A stretch of DNA of 64,000 nucleotides from Chrysophaeum taylorii (GCA_029834535.1 JAQMWT010000687.1:1-64000), one strand, 5' to 3'; shown: positions 30,783 through 41,866, numbered from the stretch's first letter. The notes: generated from the sequence alone by a model not told the origin. Numbers and translations: made by a program.

Positions 30783-31660
30783 TAAGTCAAACAGCCCCAC
30801 AAACACCGCCGCTCACGCGACACATACAAATTCGCGCGCCGCGGCGCCGCTTACCATGACAAGGATATGTGTCAAGGAGGTCCCCCAGCGAGTTTGGTTA
30901 CTCCTCCTCCACAAGCATCGACGGCCGGCGCCACGGCGTTCGGCCTCCGGATCTACTTCGTTTTGGAAAGTCGATTAGGGTTTTAAGAGAGAGCTGTCAC
31001 TAAACCGCCGCAGCGAAACAGCCGTGCCATAAATTTGTACCGAATCAGTGATTTGCACGAGGACCAATTTTATGGAGATCATGATGCCGCAGGTGGCGAC
31101 GACGACAACAGCGATGAAAGAATGAAGGCGAGGCTTGGCGATGACGAGGGCATCAGCCCCGATCCTGATGAACCACTGTTCTCGAGACCTGTGCACGACC
31201 TGGGAATCGCATTACAGTGCTGAGACGCAAGCGAAGTTGAAGCCAAATCCTTCCAGGGGCCATGGGGCCGGTAACACCGCGAACATGGAGCAGAGTGGGT
31301 ACGTTATCACTTTCAGTTCCTTACAACAGCCGCAGGAGGACTGCGTTTCGGATTTCCAAAAAAACTTGAAGGTTGGGATGCAAGGAAGGGAGTTTGTTAA
31401 CTGGGGTGTCTCATTTGTACAACGGAGGTCTCCTCGGTTGCATCAGGCGCAATAGGGTGGCTTCATTGCAGCACATCGGCAGAGGTCGTCAGGTGGGAGT
31501 TGGAGGTGGAAACCAAGTTCAGAGGATACTAGCGTGCAGTGTAGAGGAACGGAAGCGCGGTGAGGCGGCGTGGTTCTGCCGTCCCTTTACCGCTGCACAT
31601 CAGAATCCTCGGACCTTGGTACAGAGAAATCTGCTGTCTCTAGTCCTTGTGCCGTCCGTT
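30783..31660 (+). other. no recognisable gene
   Basis: The longest frames are short and overlap on both strands. A small acidic frame at 31035-31223 (DDDNSDERMKARLGDDEG) looks protein-like but has no family and no partner exon. No repeats of note were found. Confidence 0.3.
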
Positions 31661-31664
31661 GACA

Positions 31665-31785
31665 ATTACATTTCTTCCTTACCATTCTTCTCCCCTTCTA
31701 CACAATTTTTTAAGTCCTCTGAGTTGTGCTCACGCTCATCATCATGAATTAGCGCTCCCCGTAGATACGTTGTCTTACATGTGCA
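31665..31785 (-). repeat. inverted fragment of the 300-bp LTR-like repeat
   Basis: Its reverse complement matches 31930-32060 (shared AATTCATGATGATGAGCGTG and GGTAAGGAAGA). It sits just outside the left LTR of the element 31796-34045, giving a head-to-head arrangement. Confidence 0.65.
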
Positions 31786-31795
31786 GAGAATCACG

Positions 31796-34045
31796 CGAGG
31801 TAGTGGTATAAAGTCACTGAATAACCATCCCGTTTCACCGTGTGGGTCTGGCATTTTAAGTTCAGGGAACAGGTTAGTTCCCCTAGCCTCAGCGCACGAC
31901 AGACGACACACAGAGCTACACCTAGTTTAACATGAAATCATACGTACATACGGGACACGCTAATTCATGATGATGAGCGTGAGCACAAATCAGAGGACTA
32001 TAGATTTGTTGGAAAAGGGAAGAAGAAGGGTAAGGAAGAGATCGCGTTCTCAACGGACGGAATAAGAGCAGGAGTCTGCAGATTTCCCTACACCCCTCGA
32101 GAAATCAAGAGGACCAATACACAGGGAGGAGGGTAATTTTGATTTCTCAAGAGAAAGCAGCAGAGTGGTCTTAGGGAATATTGGGTTGTGTCAAAGAGGT
32201 TACGCCTCCTGTGATGATCTATACCAGGGAACTCGACGTTCTAGGTATGAATGGAGACAGCAAAGAAGGTTTGGTTTCAAGTGGTTTTGCATTGATCTCT
32301 TCGATCTCGCTGATGACTTGAACATCATCACCATCAACTTGTGAGTCATCTGTCAAACCTGTCCCCTTTGCAGAACAATGTTGAGGTACTAAGCGGCAGG
32401 AGAGCGCAAGAAGACGATCTAGTACATGGGGAAAAAGATCTCCAGGTTGTAACTCATCCAAGCGACCTTCAACAAAATGTGGGGAGATAAAAGGGTCGTG
32501 TAGAGTGTCGACTTCCAATTGAAGTGAAGGGTGCTGAGGAGTTCGATTCGACTCTTGACGGAGTTATACAAGGTGGTTATCAGTAACTCTGTGAGTGAAA
32601 TCGTGTTGGTCGTACAAAGCTAAGGTCAGACAGTTCAGCAGCTCACATAAGCTAAAGAGAGTGACTAGGAGAATGTTAATGTTGGACGTAGGTGGGGAGA
32701 GTCGATCTTCCAGAGATTGACAACTGCAAGAACGTTAGCCAATTCTGAACGTAGCTTGCTGTTGTCTGTGGTTAAGGTTTGAATTTTGTGGGTCTGCAGT
32801 TCGGTTAACACCTTAAGATTGTCGAGCCTTTGCGAAAGGATCTCGAACTTGGAACACAGCACTCCAAGATCGTAGTTAGTTTTGGAGGAAACAGTAGGTG
32901 GAAGAGAGGTGACAACAGTCGACGATGCTGTATTCTCATCTCGATAGTTTAACGACTTTTCGGTCGAAGCAGTGAGTTGAGCGTGTAGCCGAGGGTATGT
33001 AGAGGATTACAACTTTTTGCTCTGTGATACTGGACCGGCTCCTGCCGGCCCAGCCTGGCTCCCATGCCCGGGAGAGGTCCGAAGTTAGTTAGTTAGTTAC
33101 AACTTTAAGAAGCCTCGTTGCTCGACATCCGATAATTTAGTGGACTGCATGTCCTCAAGGACAGACGGGGGCTTGTTGTCATCAGTTAGCATATTGTACT
33201 CAGCAATTTGGCGAAAAGGAGTTTGAGACAATATACCCATTACTGTCGCATATGAACCTGGTTTGATCACAGAGTAACGCTTGGAGTTTGTGCGCGCTCA
33301 CCAATAGAGACAGATGCTCCAAGTGCATTATAGTTACCTTCTTCAAGTTAAGCGCAAAAGTGGCTTGAGGGGGGTCATTGGAAGCTGGTGATGGCAGGGC
33401 CATATCCTCGGGTAAATTAGCTTGTTGAGCATTTGCGTCCTGTAGTAGGGTGTAAACCTCAGGCGAAACGCAATATGTCCGGATGATATTTGCGCTAAGA
33501 TGGCCAGCAGGACACGAGTCGCAGAGAGAAGTAAAGGTCTTTGCGTTGCGCGCGGGGATAGTAATGCACATCGAGGGATGGTCGGCGTTAAGACATGCAT
33601 AGCGTTCGGTCACGGTAGGCGCTGAAGTTGGAATGAAAGAGTTACTCAGCTGTTTTGAATCAGCCAGTGGTCAGTGACATCCGTGGGAGGCTCGGACGAC
33701 ATTTTCCTCTTGTATGTCTCCGTACAAATAATTCCGCTAGGCAGTGGTTAAGTCACTGAGAGACCATCCCGCCTCACCGTGTGAGTCTGGCAGGGCAGAT
33801 TTCAGGGAACAAGGCTAGGTCCCCCTAGCCTCGGCACACGACAGACGATACATAGAAACACACCAGGTTAACATGTGATCCTACATACCTACGGGACGCG
33901 CTAGTTCATGATGAGCGTGATGAGCACAAATCAGGGACTATAGATTAGGTGAAAAGGGAAGAAGAAGGGCAAGGAAGAGATCGCGCTCTCAACGGACGGA
34001 ATAAGGGTAGGAGTTAGCAGATTTCTCTGCACCCCCTCTATATGT
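31796..34045 (-). mobile_element. small LTR-flanked element with gag-like coiled-coil ORF
   Basis: Direct repeats of about 300 bp (31796-32098 and 33743-34045) share long blocks such as GAGATCGCG, CTCAACGGACGGAATAAG and CCTAGCCTC. Between them are minus-strand gag-like pieces: 33613-33200 (ACLNADHPSM, CPAGHLSANIIRTY), 32862-32665 (coil, LTTDNSKLRSELANV) and 32518-32219 (LALSCRLVPQHCSAK). The same three pieces occur at 43437-45830. No pol was seen. It is broken, with several interruptions, and a SINE piece is inserted at 33017-33096. LTR edges are approximate because I found no clear target duplication. Confidence 0.6.
33017..33096 (+). mobile_element. SINE copy 4 (5' truncated)
   Basis: Only the last 80 bp of the SINE remain, ending in GAAGTTAGTTAGTTAG. 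It is flanked by a 10-bp duplication TTACAACTTT (33007-33016 and 33097-33106). 5' truncation with a duplication is typical of target-primed reverse transcription. Confidence 0.8.
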
Positions 34046-34189
34046 CTTGGTGCAATGTGACATCTCTTAAGAAATGTGATAAGGGCGATATCAGGATGAA
34101 CAAGTGGTGCACCTCAGAGGCCACATAAGGTGGCACAACGTGTTCATCATTGACACGAGGTGTCTGGACTTAGCAGACTTGGTCAAAGC

Positions 34190-34500
34190 TGTGGCGGTAA
34201 CCCTTACACCGCCATCCTTACCCCTAGTTCTATCGAGCTCTCTACCCCAATTCCTGTTTACTGGACTCTACTTCAACCCCTGACGCACGTATATGCTACG
34301 CCGCCAAGCTTCAACCTTTTCAAAATCGACTAATCTCAACCCCAAATCATTTCACGAGTCTTCGGTTTGAAGCTCGTGGGCAGTTTGAAGGTTGATCGAC
34401 AGGAAGGAAGCGCTCCTCAACCCGCTCGGCACCCTCGAGACGTCGAGGGCACAGTCGAAGCAGGGTAAGAAGTCAGCGCGCATAATCCTTTCCTGCCGCA
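34190..34500 (+). repeat. 5' LTR of Ty3/gypsy copy B
   Basis: 311 bp, TG...CA ends, matches 41896-42144 plus 43375-43436. Confidence 0.9.
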
Positions 34501-34922
34501 GGTGGTGGAGGATATGAGATCTTGCTACATCGGCGAGATCTCCGAACCTGCAACCGCAAGCCAAGCGTTGGGAACAGCACAAGCACCGCCGGTAGTTGCC
34601 GCGGGGATTGATCACCCCCGAAGCTCTTCAGGGCGCTCGAGAGGAGATAGCACACGTAACGTGCTCCGCACGGTCGTCGACGAGATCGTACGCCCGCGTG
34701 AAGACACGCACAACAACAAGAAGGGTACCCGGCCGAGACAACATCTCTCGGTATCACCACCAGTTTGGGAACTGAGTGGCAAAGAAGCTTCCCGACGTGG
34801 TCCTGAGCGGAGCGTCGAGCGCGGCATACGTGTGAAAGCGTATATTTGCGCGCAATCCGGAGACGAGCATCGACTCGCCCGAAGAACCCGATGACAACAG
34901 AATAGCCGATCACCGGAAAAGA

Positions 34923-36900
34923 GTGAGCGAAGTCCAAGAAAATGGGCCACGCCAAACAGAGGCACTGAAAGAGACAGCGTCAGCAACAATGCCGAAGCGA
35001 CGCATCATACGAGATGAGGACGTCCCCCCCGACGCCGGGAGAGAAGGGGCGGAAGAAAAAGAGACCCCGCCGACGCAGCCACACGCGCCGGCGCCGGCCG
35101 CCGCACAGGAGCCAGGCCGAGAAACCGAAAGACCGGCAGAATAAGAGAGGGAAGATGAAGAGTCGACGGGCGAGCAGCCAAGCGCCCCGACTACGACTCG
35201 AACCGAACCCGCCGACGAGCGCGCCGCCGAAAGCTCCCGAGCCGTTCGCGAGCTGCAGGAGATGGTATCGTTGCTCCAAGACCAGCTGCCGCAGCGCACC
35301 CAGCAAGATGAAGAAGTGCGAAACCTGCTGCAAGAGCGGATCCGAATACAAGACGAAGAGATACAGAAGCAGGCGCAAGAGCGCGGGGAAGAGCGCAGCT
35401 TGATTGCCCAAGAAATTGCGGCGCAGATCGAAGAGGCGGCGACGGCTCGACTCGAAACCGTCACCCGTGAGAAGAAGGAAGCCCTTCAGAACGAGCTCCG
35501 ACGCGCTCGCGAGGACGCGGAGCACGCTCGCGAAGCCGCAGCGACTGAGATCCAAGATCTCCGGGAGGAACTGCGCTCGCTCAAGGCGCGTCGAGAGCAG
35601 CGAGCGCGACCACCGCGACCCGAATCGCCTCGCGGATCGGATCGCGACGAATCCGACTCCGAGCCACCGAGCAGCGAGCCGCCGGTCCGACGCACGGAGC
35701 AGGCGAATCGCCCGCGATCCCAAGCGGAAGAGAAGGAGCCCACGGAGGCCGACAAGTTCGTCGCCGCGCTGGTGAGGGCCGCAACGGGCCAAGGGCCATC
35801 GGCCGCCCTGGCTTCCCGAAGATACGACGACGCAGCCGCCCCGAGGCAACGGCGCCTCAAGTTGGAGATGATCAAGCTGGACATCGAGGGCAAGGACCAG
35901 CGGCAGTTCGATCACGAGGCCGCCCTCATCGTCGGGGAGTTGTTGAAGGACCACTATTCCATCAACCCGCTTTCGTTCGGCCTCGCAGACGACGTCCGCC
36001 AGGCCGTACTACCGACGTTGGAGGAAGGGCGAATAGCGGCAGAGGCATTGTGCACTTCGCTCGGCCACCCCGAGTCGTTTTATCTGCAATTCCACGCCGC
36101 GGAAGATGTGCGACTGCGGAAACTACAAGATCGACCATATGCGAAACGCGGATGGTTCCCTCCGATGCCCTCGCCCGAGCGCGTATAAGCAGGCGATGAA
36201 AGCGCGACGACGGCAGGGACAAGAACCCATCCCCTGCGGAGTCTGGAAGAGAGAACAAAAAGCAGCACGAGCCAACGGTGACCGACGACCGCCGGCGAAT
36301 GCGAACGCAACCGCCTCGTCGGATGCTGGCGCCGTGCAGGCCAACCAGGTTGAAGCGATCGTTAACCGCGTGCTCGCAGCTCGAAACTCCTCGAGCTCGA
36401 GTACGCAATCGTCGATGGATTACGCGGGGTCTTTCTTTGAACCTCAATCGAGCGACGGCGCATCCGGATGTTCCGTCTCCGACGCCACGCTCCTCGGATC
36501 GGCCAGCGGCACCGACGGCGAGTTTTTCGGGGCCTCGCGGCCGTCCTCAGTGCCCCCAGCGACACCATCGAGCGACCCGCCGCCGAAACCATGCGCGCTG
36601 GTCGCCCCGGCTGACCCGACGTTCGACTCCACGACGGCTCTCGACGTGGTCCCTGAGGACGAGCTCGATAAAATGCAAGCGGAGATCGCTATCGCACAGG
36701 CAAAGCTCGCCTTTCCAGGAGCCCCGCTCCGGAACGAAGAGAACGCCGGGCTCCCCGAGATCGACGTAGACCCCGAGCCGGTGGCCGACCCTCGATCACT
36801 CACCGCCCAGGCGCCTGATGACCGTCGGCCTGGTCAAGAGGAGAACGCGCTATCGTCCCTGGCTAAGCCAGGACGCCGAAACATCGAGGACATCCAGTGA
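34923..36900 (+). pseudogene. gag of Ty3/gypsy copy B
   Basis: The stretch 35262-36188 is one frame. A long charged coiled coil (35270-35600; motifs QDEEIQKQAQERGEERSL, EIQDLREELRSLKARR) is followed by an RPPRPESPRGSDRDE linker and then a helical domain (LDIEGKDQRQFDHEAAL, DDVRQAVLPTLEEGRIA) that could be the capsid. A second frame from 36106 has a Cys motif CDCGNYKIDHMRNADGSLRC, possibly zinc-binding, and a Ser/Pro/Ala-rich tail to 36900. The coil suggests strong self-assembly. Fossil. Confidence 0.65.
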
Positions 36901-36981
36901 GGACCGCACGAGTCGGACGCAACACCCTCGGACGTCAACGACGACGCCGAAGACTCGACTACGCGCGCTCAGGAGGAAGAT

Positions 36982-37713
36982 GTGGCCAGTCGCATCAGCG
37001 GCGCAACCGCGGAAGTCCCGTACGACTCGGACGCCGACGGCCCCGACCTCATCGAGGAAACGTCCGACGGTGATGACGACTCCGACTCGGGAACGGAAGC
37101 GACCGATGAGCACCCGTCAGACTCCGACAGCGATGATGACAGCGACGACGATTCCGACCCCGACGCTAACCGAACGGGATCACCGGAGGCAAATCCGCAC
37201 GCCGCCGATGACGAACTCCCCGACCTCATCGACGATGACACCGATTCGGACAGCGGCAGTTCGGACGAACGGGAAAGTCAACCCGGAGAATTGTTCCATG
37301 CCCTATTCAGTCATCCGCGCGGACCCGAAACCGCCACAGCAATAACAGACGCCCTCCTACACGCATTCGCGGACCCGCGCCGACAAAACCCCACGGATGC
37401 GGACGGCGACGCGCCCGACCGAAACGGCCATGACGCCGACGGCAGCACGCCCGAGAACGATATCGACTCCGATTCAACGTCGAGGGCGACGCCGCACTCT
37501 AACCAAGTGGGTACCCACCGCGGACTCGGCCGCGATGTCGGCAGCGGAAACAGCGAGTCACCGCCAGTCGAGGAACCCGCCCAGGAACCGAACACGCCGG
37601 AACCGGGAGGATCGGAACAAAAAGCCGAAACCGACGGGAACCCCCGCGCGAAGCTCGGGAAGAGAGGAACCTCGAGGAAATTCACGGATCGAAAGCGTCC
37701 CGCACGCAGTTAA
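36982..37713 (+). pseudogene. Asp/Ser-rich acidic spacer of Ty3/gypsy copy B
   Basis: A 243-codon frame dominated by Asp, Ser and Glu (SDGDDDSDSGTEATDE, SDSDSDDDSDDDSDPD) ends in a basic patch (KLGKRGTSRKFTDRKRPARS). It lies between gag and protease. Low-complexity acidic blocks of this kind can bind basic proteins such as histones, but nothing here proves a role. No clear counterpart survives in copy A. Confidence 0.55.
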
Positions 37714-37742
37714 GAAGCGCCAGATTAAGACCTCCGCGCCGA

Positions 37743-38790
37743 GTGTCGGGGATGTGGACGAGAGTCAAGCGGCTCTGGAACAAGAAGAGTCCAGAGCGAA
37801 CCGACCCCCCGGCACGAAACCGAAACAAGACCCCAGACGGTGGCAGGGTCATCCCTCTCCAAAACGAAGAGAAGGCAATCGACAAGGAGCCCGAGCCACC
37901 CGAAGAACGACAAGAGCCTCGGAAAGACGAGGAACGACGATTTCCAGACTTCCCGGCTCGAGAGCGCGAAGAAAGATGCCGTCGGTTGCAGCGGAGAATC
38001 CAAGAGCTACCCGCCGATCCGCGAACGAGCCGACAGAGCTGGTGGTCGAGAGCCCGCCGACTCTTCGCGGGACGCGCGCACGTATCGATGCCGATGGCAG
38101 GGACGGAGGACGAAGCCATGTGCATGCACTCCTCTTTCGCCTCCATCAACGCCGAAACGATCGGCAGATACCTGCGCGTCCTTACCTGCTTGGAAGCCGG
38201 TAGCCTGACATTCATGCCCATCCACGTGTTCAATAAGCCGGGCGACTCATCGTATGCCACAGTGATCGTGTGGACGGAATGGCCGACGTCACCTACATCT
38301 GTCGCGACCTCGCCCGCCTAATGCGAAGGCGAGGGATGTTGCTGGACAGCGGCAAACTGCCTTTCGAGCGAACGCTCTTCGATCGGGAAAGAACACGACC
38401 TCGATTTCAGAGTGGATCGCCCTGCGAGTATCCGTTTCGGACGAAATGGCCGTACCGGTAGTCGCAATCGTGGCAGACACCAACAAACAATTTCTGCTGG
38501 GAGCCCGCGACATTCGAGCCTTGGGCGCTGTCGTGGATTATCCCCGAGACCGAATTTCCTTCTCGCGAACCCAAACAGTCTTCCAGATGAGGAAGCTCCC
38601 ATACGCTGGGGAAATCGTTCGGTCGCCCGCCATTCTTTACCGGGCAGCATACGAAACACACCCCGTCGTAGCGCCGATTTACGCTTTTCGGGGGCAAGCG
38701 ATGACGCAGAGTCGGAGTCAAGGTGGCAAGAGAGCTCTGCCACCACTGCTCACTGAAGAGGATCTCCTCTCGCCGCCTCCTCAGTGAGCT
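37743..38790 (+). pseudogene. retropepsin-like protease region, Ty3/gypsy copy B
   Basis: A basic and acidic lead-in (37743-38100) is followed by RYLRVLTCLEAGSLTFMPIH (about 38164-38223), typical of the strand before a retropepsin active site. DGMADVTYI then lies in place of the usual DTGA-YI (about 38270-38300). VADTNKQFLLGARDIRALG and VVDYPRDRISF (about 38468-38560) match the flap-to-end region (LG.D.L). Protease identity is inferred from motif order and position. Confidence 0.55.
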
Positions 38791-38805
38791 TCGGCCGCCG
38801 TAACC

Positions 38806-40911
38806 TTGGCCGAGGACCCGTCTATGCCGAGCAACGATCCGAAAACGTCCGCGCCCGAGATCCGAGCGTTCGCAACCGGCTCCCAGCGCATCGACCCCGG
38901 TCGAACCCACAACATCCCGGTCAAGCTGAGTCAAGCGCTGAAGCCCGGAGAAGCCTTCGTCGCCACGGCGCCAAGCGTGGAGCATCTCGGCATCGTAGCC
39001 GGAACCTGCTCGACGCGTGACCGCTCCGACCCGACCGCGGCCGCAGTGGCCGTGTCGGCGATGGGTGACACTCCAATGTCGATCATCCCAGGTCGAGAGC
39101 TCGCACGGGGGGAAATCGTCAACTGCCAAGAAGAAGTTCAGGTGACAACCCCACTGCCAAGCGCCAACCCTGGAAACGCGCACGAGAGCGAGCCCGAGGG
39201 CACGGCCTCCTTCACGGTCTCGGTCACCAGTTACCCAACTCCAGACCCCGGAGAACTAGACGGCCAAGCACTTCGAACGTCTTCAATCAAGCCGCGTCTG
39301 CAAGCCCCGAAGGCGCAGTCGCAAGAACCGCCGAAATCCCGGGCCGCCGAACAAGCGATCATCGACAAGCACCAGGCGCTCTCCTGGATGCCAGCGAATG
39401 TGACGCCAGTCGTGATGTTCTTCGGCGGGATTGGAGGTGGCACACAGGGTGTCTACCGGGGCAATGAATGGTTCGGAGCCGCGTATAAGGTCGTGCTCGT
39501 CATCGACGCATCCGACACCGCCAAAGAAGTCCATGAGAGAAACTTCCCAGGAGTACCTGTCGTCCAGCACACCCTCGGCGGTCGGTACGACAGGGTCTTA
39601 TCTCTGGTCAAAGGTTACCTGCATGAAGGCCTATGGCCCACAGCACTTTTTGTTGGCAAGCCACCATGCGGAGATTCCGCCTTGTGCAACCTTACGGCCC
39701 ACGACGCCGGGAAAGGGGTCTCCGCGACCATCTGGACTATCAAGCTTTTCCAGCTCTCCGGAGTCGGACGCTGGATCATCGAGCAGGAACCTTCCATCCG
39801 CTCGAAAATCACGCTACGCCAAGATTTCATCACCGTCGTCGATTTATGGACGACGACGCCGGACCTCATGAGTACCCGTCGACGCATGATCATCACGAGC
39901 TGGCCTCTTCAGCTCATCCGACGTCCCAAAACGTGCGGCACAGTGCCCAACCGCGACCTCCAGGACAAAGCGAAATGGCAACCGCCGGATCTTCGTTTGA
40001 CCACTCCGAAGCCCGCTGCATCAGGGACGATGCACTCATCTTCCCAAGGGGGTTCCCGCGCGAGCAAAAACGACGCAATCTCGAAAGGCGAACCGAGGTT
40101 CGACGAAAAACCAACCAAGGAACCAACAGGCGACAAGACCAAAGAGCCCGTCCGGTTCAAGTATGAGGAACGGTTTCACGTGCCATGGAAAAACGCACCA
40201 AGGGACAAAGACGGCGCGCCGCTACCGCAACAGCCCAACCATCTGAAAGAGAACGAGGCCATAATCGTCAAGAACCCCACGAAGGAAGAAGTGGACAAGG
40301 TAGTCGACGAGCTAGGCATCCCGAACAACTCACACTTGGACGAGGATGCCAAACTCATGTTGGCGCACTGCGTTCGATACTCTTGGGCCTTCTTCGGTCC
40401 CATCATGAAGCCCGGGGACCCTCGACCGGTGTCCCTCCGATTTAGAGACGCGGACCCAAAGCCCTTCAAGATGTCGCCGTACCGCCTCGCTCCAGCCAAG
40501 ATCGAATACCTTCGCAAGCAGATTTCCGAATGGCGCCGAGATGGAGTCGTAAGACCCGCCAGCTCCCCTCGGGGGTTCCCGATCTTGATGCTTCCGAAGA
40601 AAGGGGCGGAGCTCGGGACATCTAACGCTCTACGCGCGGCCGTCGACTCACGTCCGCTCAACGACCAGGTGGTTGAAGACAGAAGGCCGAACGCGCCGCA
40701 AGAGGACGCCATAGCGTTCCGGGCCGGCCGAAAGTACAGGACGCCGATACCGTACCACGCCCAAGCGAACCCCGCGGAGCAAGTCAATCGACTCTTCAAA
40801 GCGTTCCTCCGGGCCTGCCTCGAGGGTCGCAGCATCACCGACTGGCCGGCCTTCGTCCGGTACGTCTCGTTTTGCTACAACCGAAAGTTCATCCCCGGCA
40901 CGCAAATCTAA
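38806..40911 (+). CDS. open pol frame of copy B containing methyltransferase-like domain
   Basis: A 701-codon open frame. Residues about 200-365 are the C5-methyltransferase-like domain: motif I VVMFFGGIGGGTQG (39406-39447), motif II VVLVIDASD then VHERNFPGVPV (39490-39560), motif IV LFVGKPPCGDSALCN (39645-39689), motif VI position WIIEQEPS (39772-39795), motif VIII DLMSTRRRMIITSW (39865-39906). No clear motif IX or X follows. A linker leads to the N-terminal part of Ty3/gypsy RT (MSPYRLAPAKIEYLRKQISE, GFPILMLPKKGAELGTSNAL). The end of the frame matches integrase (YHAQANPAEQVNRLFKAFLR). The domain would bind AdoMet and DNA cytosine. Start at 38806 is the first ATG of the frame and may not be a true start, since pol is normally made from a polyprotein. 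Confidence 0.75.
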   Translation: MAEDPSMPSNDPKTSAPEIRAFATGSQRIDPGRTHNIPVKLSQALKPGEAFVATAPSVEHLGIVAGTCSTRDRSDPTAAAVAVSAMGDTPMSIIPGRELARGEIVNCQEEVQVTTPLPSANPGNAHESEPEGTASFTVSVTSYPTPDPGELDGQALRTSSIKPRLQAPKAQSQEPPKSRAAEQAIIDKHQALSWMPANVTPVVMFFGGIGGGTQGVYRGNEWFGAAYKVVLVIDASDTAKEVHERNFPGVPVVQHTLGGRYDRVLSLVKGYLHEGLWPTALFVGKPPCGDSALCNLTAHDAGKGVSATIWTIKLFQLSGVGRWIIEQEPSIRSKITLRQDFITVVDLWTTTPDLMSTRRRMIITSWPLQLIRRPKTCGTVPNRDLQDKAKWQPPDLRLTTPKPAASGTMHSSSQGGSRASKNDAISKGEPRFDEKPTKEPTGDKTKEPVRFKYEERFHVPWKNAPRDKDGAPLPQQPNHLKENEAIIVKNPTKEEVDKVVDELGIPNNSHLDEDAKLMLAHCVRYSWAFFGPIMKPGDPRPVSLRFRDADPKPFKMSPYRLAPAKIEYLRKQISEWRRDGVVRPASSPRGFPILMLPKKGAELGTSNALRAAVDSRPLNDQVVEDRRPNAPQEDAIAFRAGRKYRTPIPYHAQANPAEQVNRLFKAFLRACLEGRSITDWPAFVRYVSFCYNRKFIPGTQI

Positions 40912-40960
40912 CCGTTCATGTTGCGCCTGAACCGGCAGCCGATGTTGCCCACGGACTACC

Positions 40961-41866
40961 TTGTTGATTCAGCCCGACCCCGTTCTGCAGCGACCCCGAT
41001 CCGACGCGCTGGAGATCAAGCAAAACTTCCAGTACTACTCGAAAGTCGTCGCGGAAGCACATGAGCATGCCAAGAAGACGCAGAAACTCACTTACGACGC
41101 CGAGCACGTTGATGTCGAATACAATGTCAATTCGCACGTATTACTGTACGTTCCGCAGTCCCAAAACAAGTTACGACCGGAGTGGCGCGGCCCCTTCCTC
41201 ATCGCCGAGCGTCTGTCGCCCGTCTCGTACAAGATCCGATCGGTTTACGGAGCCGCCGAAGAGCGAATCGTGTCCGTCCAACAGATCACCCCAGTGTCGA
41301 TGCCTCCCAAGCTCGATGCCACGATCCGTCGTCCGAGCCCCGGATTCCGGGACGAGTACGAGCGCGGCAAGATCGTCATCTTCCGCATCCCGTCGGCCCG
41401 AGACCCCGATTGGCGCAAGAAGCTCTACGTCGCCGAGGTTTCCGAGGATTATGATGATGTTCAGGACCGAGTCGCCCTCCACTTTTACTCCGATCTGGGC
41501 CCGCGCGACGACCCATCGTATTTCGACCCGACCACGCCGCTTGAAGGTCGCACGCTGAGCCCGGAATTCAAGACGGCACTCGGTCGCAGCTTCACCCGCA
41601 CCGAGAAATTAACACCTCAGTGCACCCCTTGCGTTACCGACTTCGCCCCGGACGAGATCGACGTCCTGGTTCCCCGGTTCAAGCTCCAGGGGAAATCAGT
41701 TCCTCCTCCGATCGTCCAGCGCGTCAAAGATATTCTCGCGCATCGCGCGCGCCAAGAACAAGAACAACTCCAAGCTCAACAACGCGCTCATCAGACGCGC
41801 ACTCAAGTCCCGTCCCCCGACGGTCCGCGCCGAAACTCTCGTCCGTCGCACCACCGCCGTCGCTGA
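40961..41866 (+). CDS. integrase C-terminal part with unusual extension, copy B
   Basis: A 301-codon frame. It starts in the integrase tail, then RPEWRGPFLIAERLSPVSYK (about 41173-41235) gives the GPF/Y module typical of many Ty3/gypsy integrases. After it comes an extension of about 170 residues: EYERGKIVIFRIP, KKLYVAEVSEDYDDVQDRVA and LHFYSDLGPRDDPSYFDP, ending in a Gln/Arg-rich tail. The compact beta-rich look (KIVIFRI...KLYVAEV...VALHFY) resembles small Tudor/BAH/chromo-type folds, which would suit chromatin targeting, but I cannot assign it. The same extension occurs in copy A at 8110-8515. Confidence 0.6.
   Translation: MLIQPDPVLQRPRSDALEIKQNFQYYSKVVAEAHEHAKKTQKLTYDAEHVDVEYNVNSHVLLYVPQSQNKLRPEWRGPFLIAERLSPVSYKIRSVYGAAEERIVSVQQITPVSMPPKLDATIRRPSPGFRDEYERGKIVIFRIPSARDPDWRKKLYVAEVSEDYDDVQDRVALHFYSDLGPRDDPSYFDPTTPLEGRTLSPEFKTALGRSFTRTEKLTPQCTPCVTDFAPDEIDVLVPRFKLQGKSVPPPIVQRVKDILAHRARQEQEQLQAQQRAHQTRTQVPSPDGPRRNSRPSHHRRR

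Noticed and set aside
31035-31223. Small acidic ORF as a host gene exon
   Set aside because: Short, overlapped by other frames, no splice partner and no recognised domain.
35262-36188. Coiled-coil ORF as a host myosin- or SMC-like gene
   Set aside because: It lies at the gag position of Ty3/gypsy copy B, between the LTR and protease, and has a capsid-like helical part and Cys motif after the coil.
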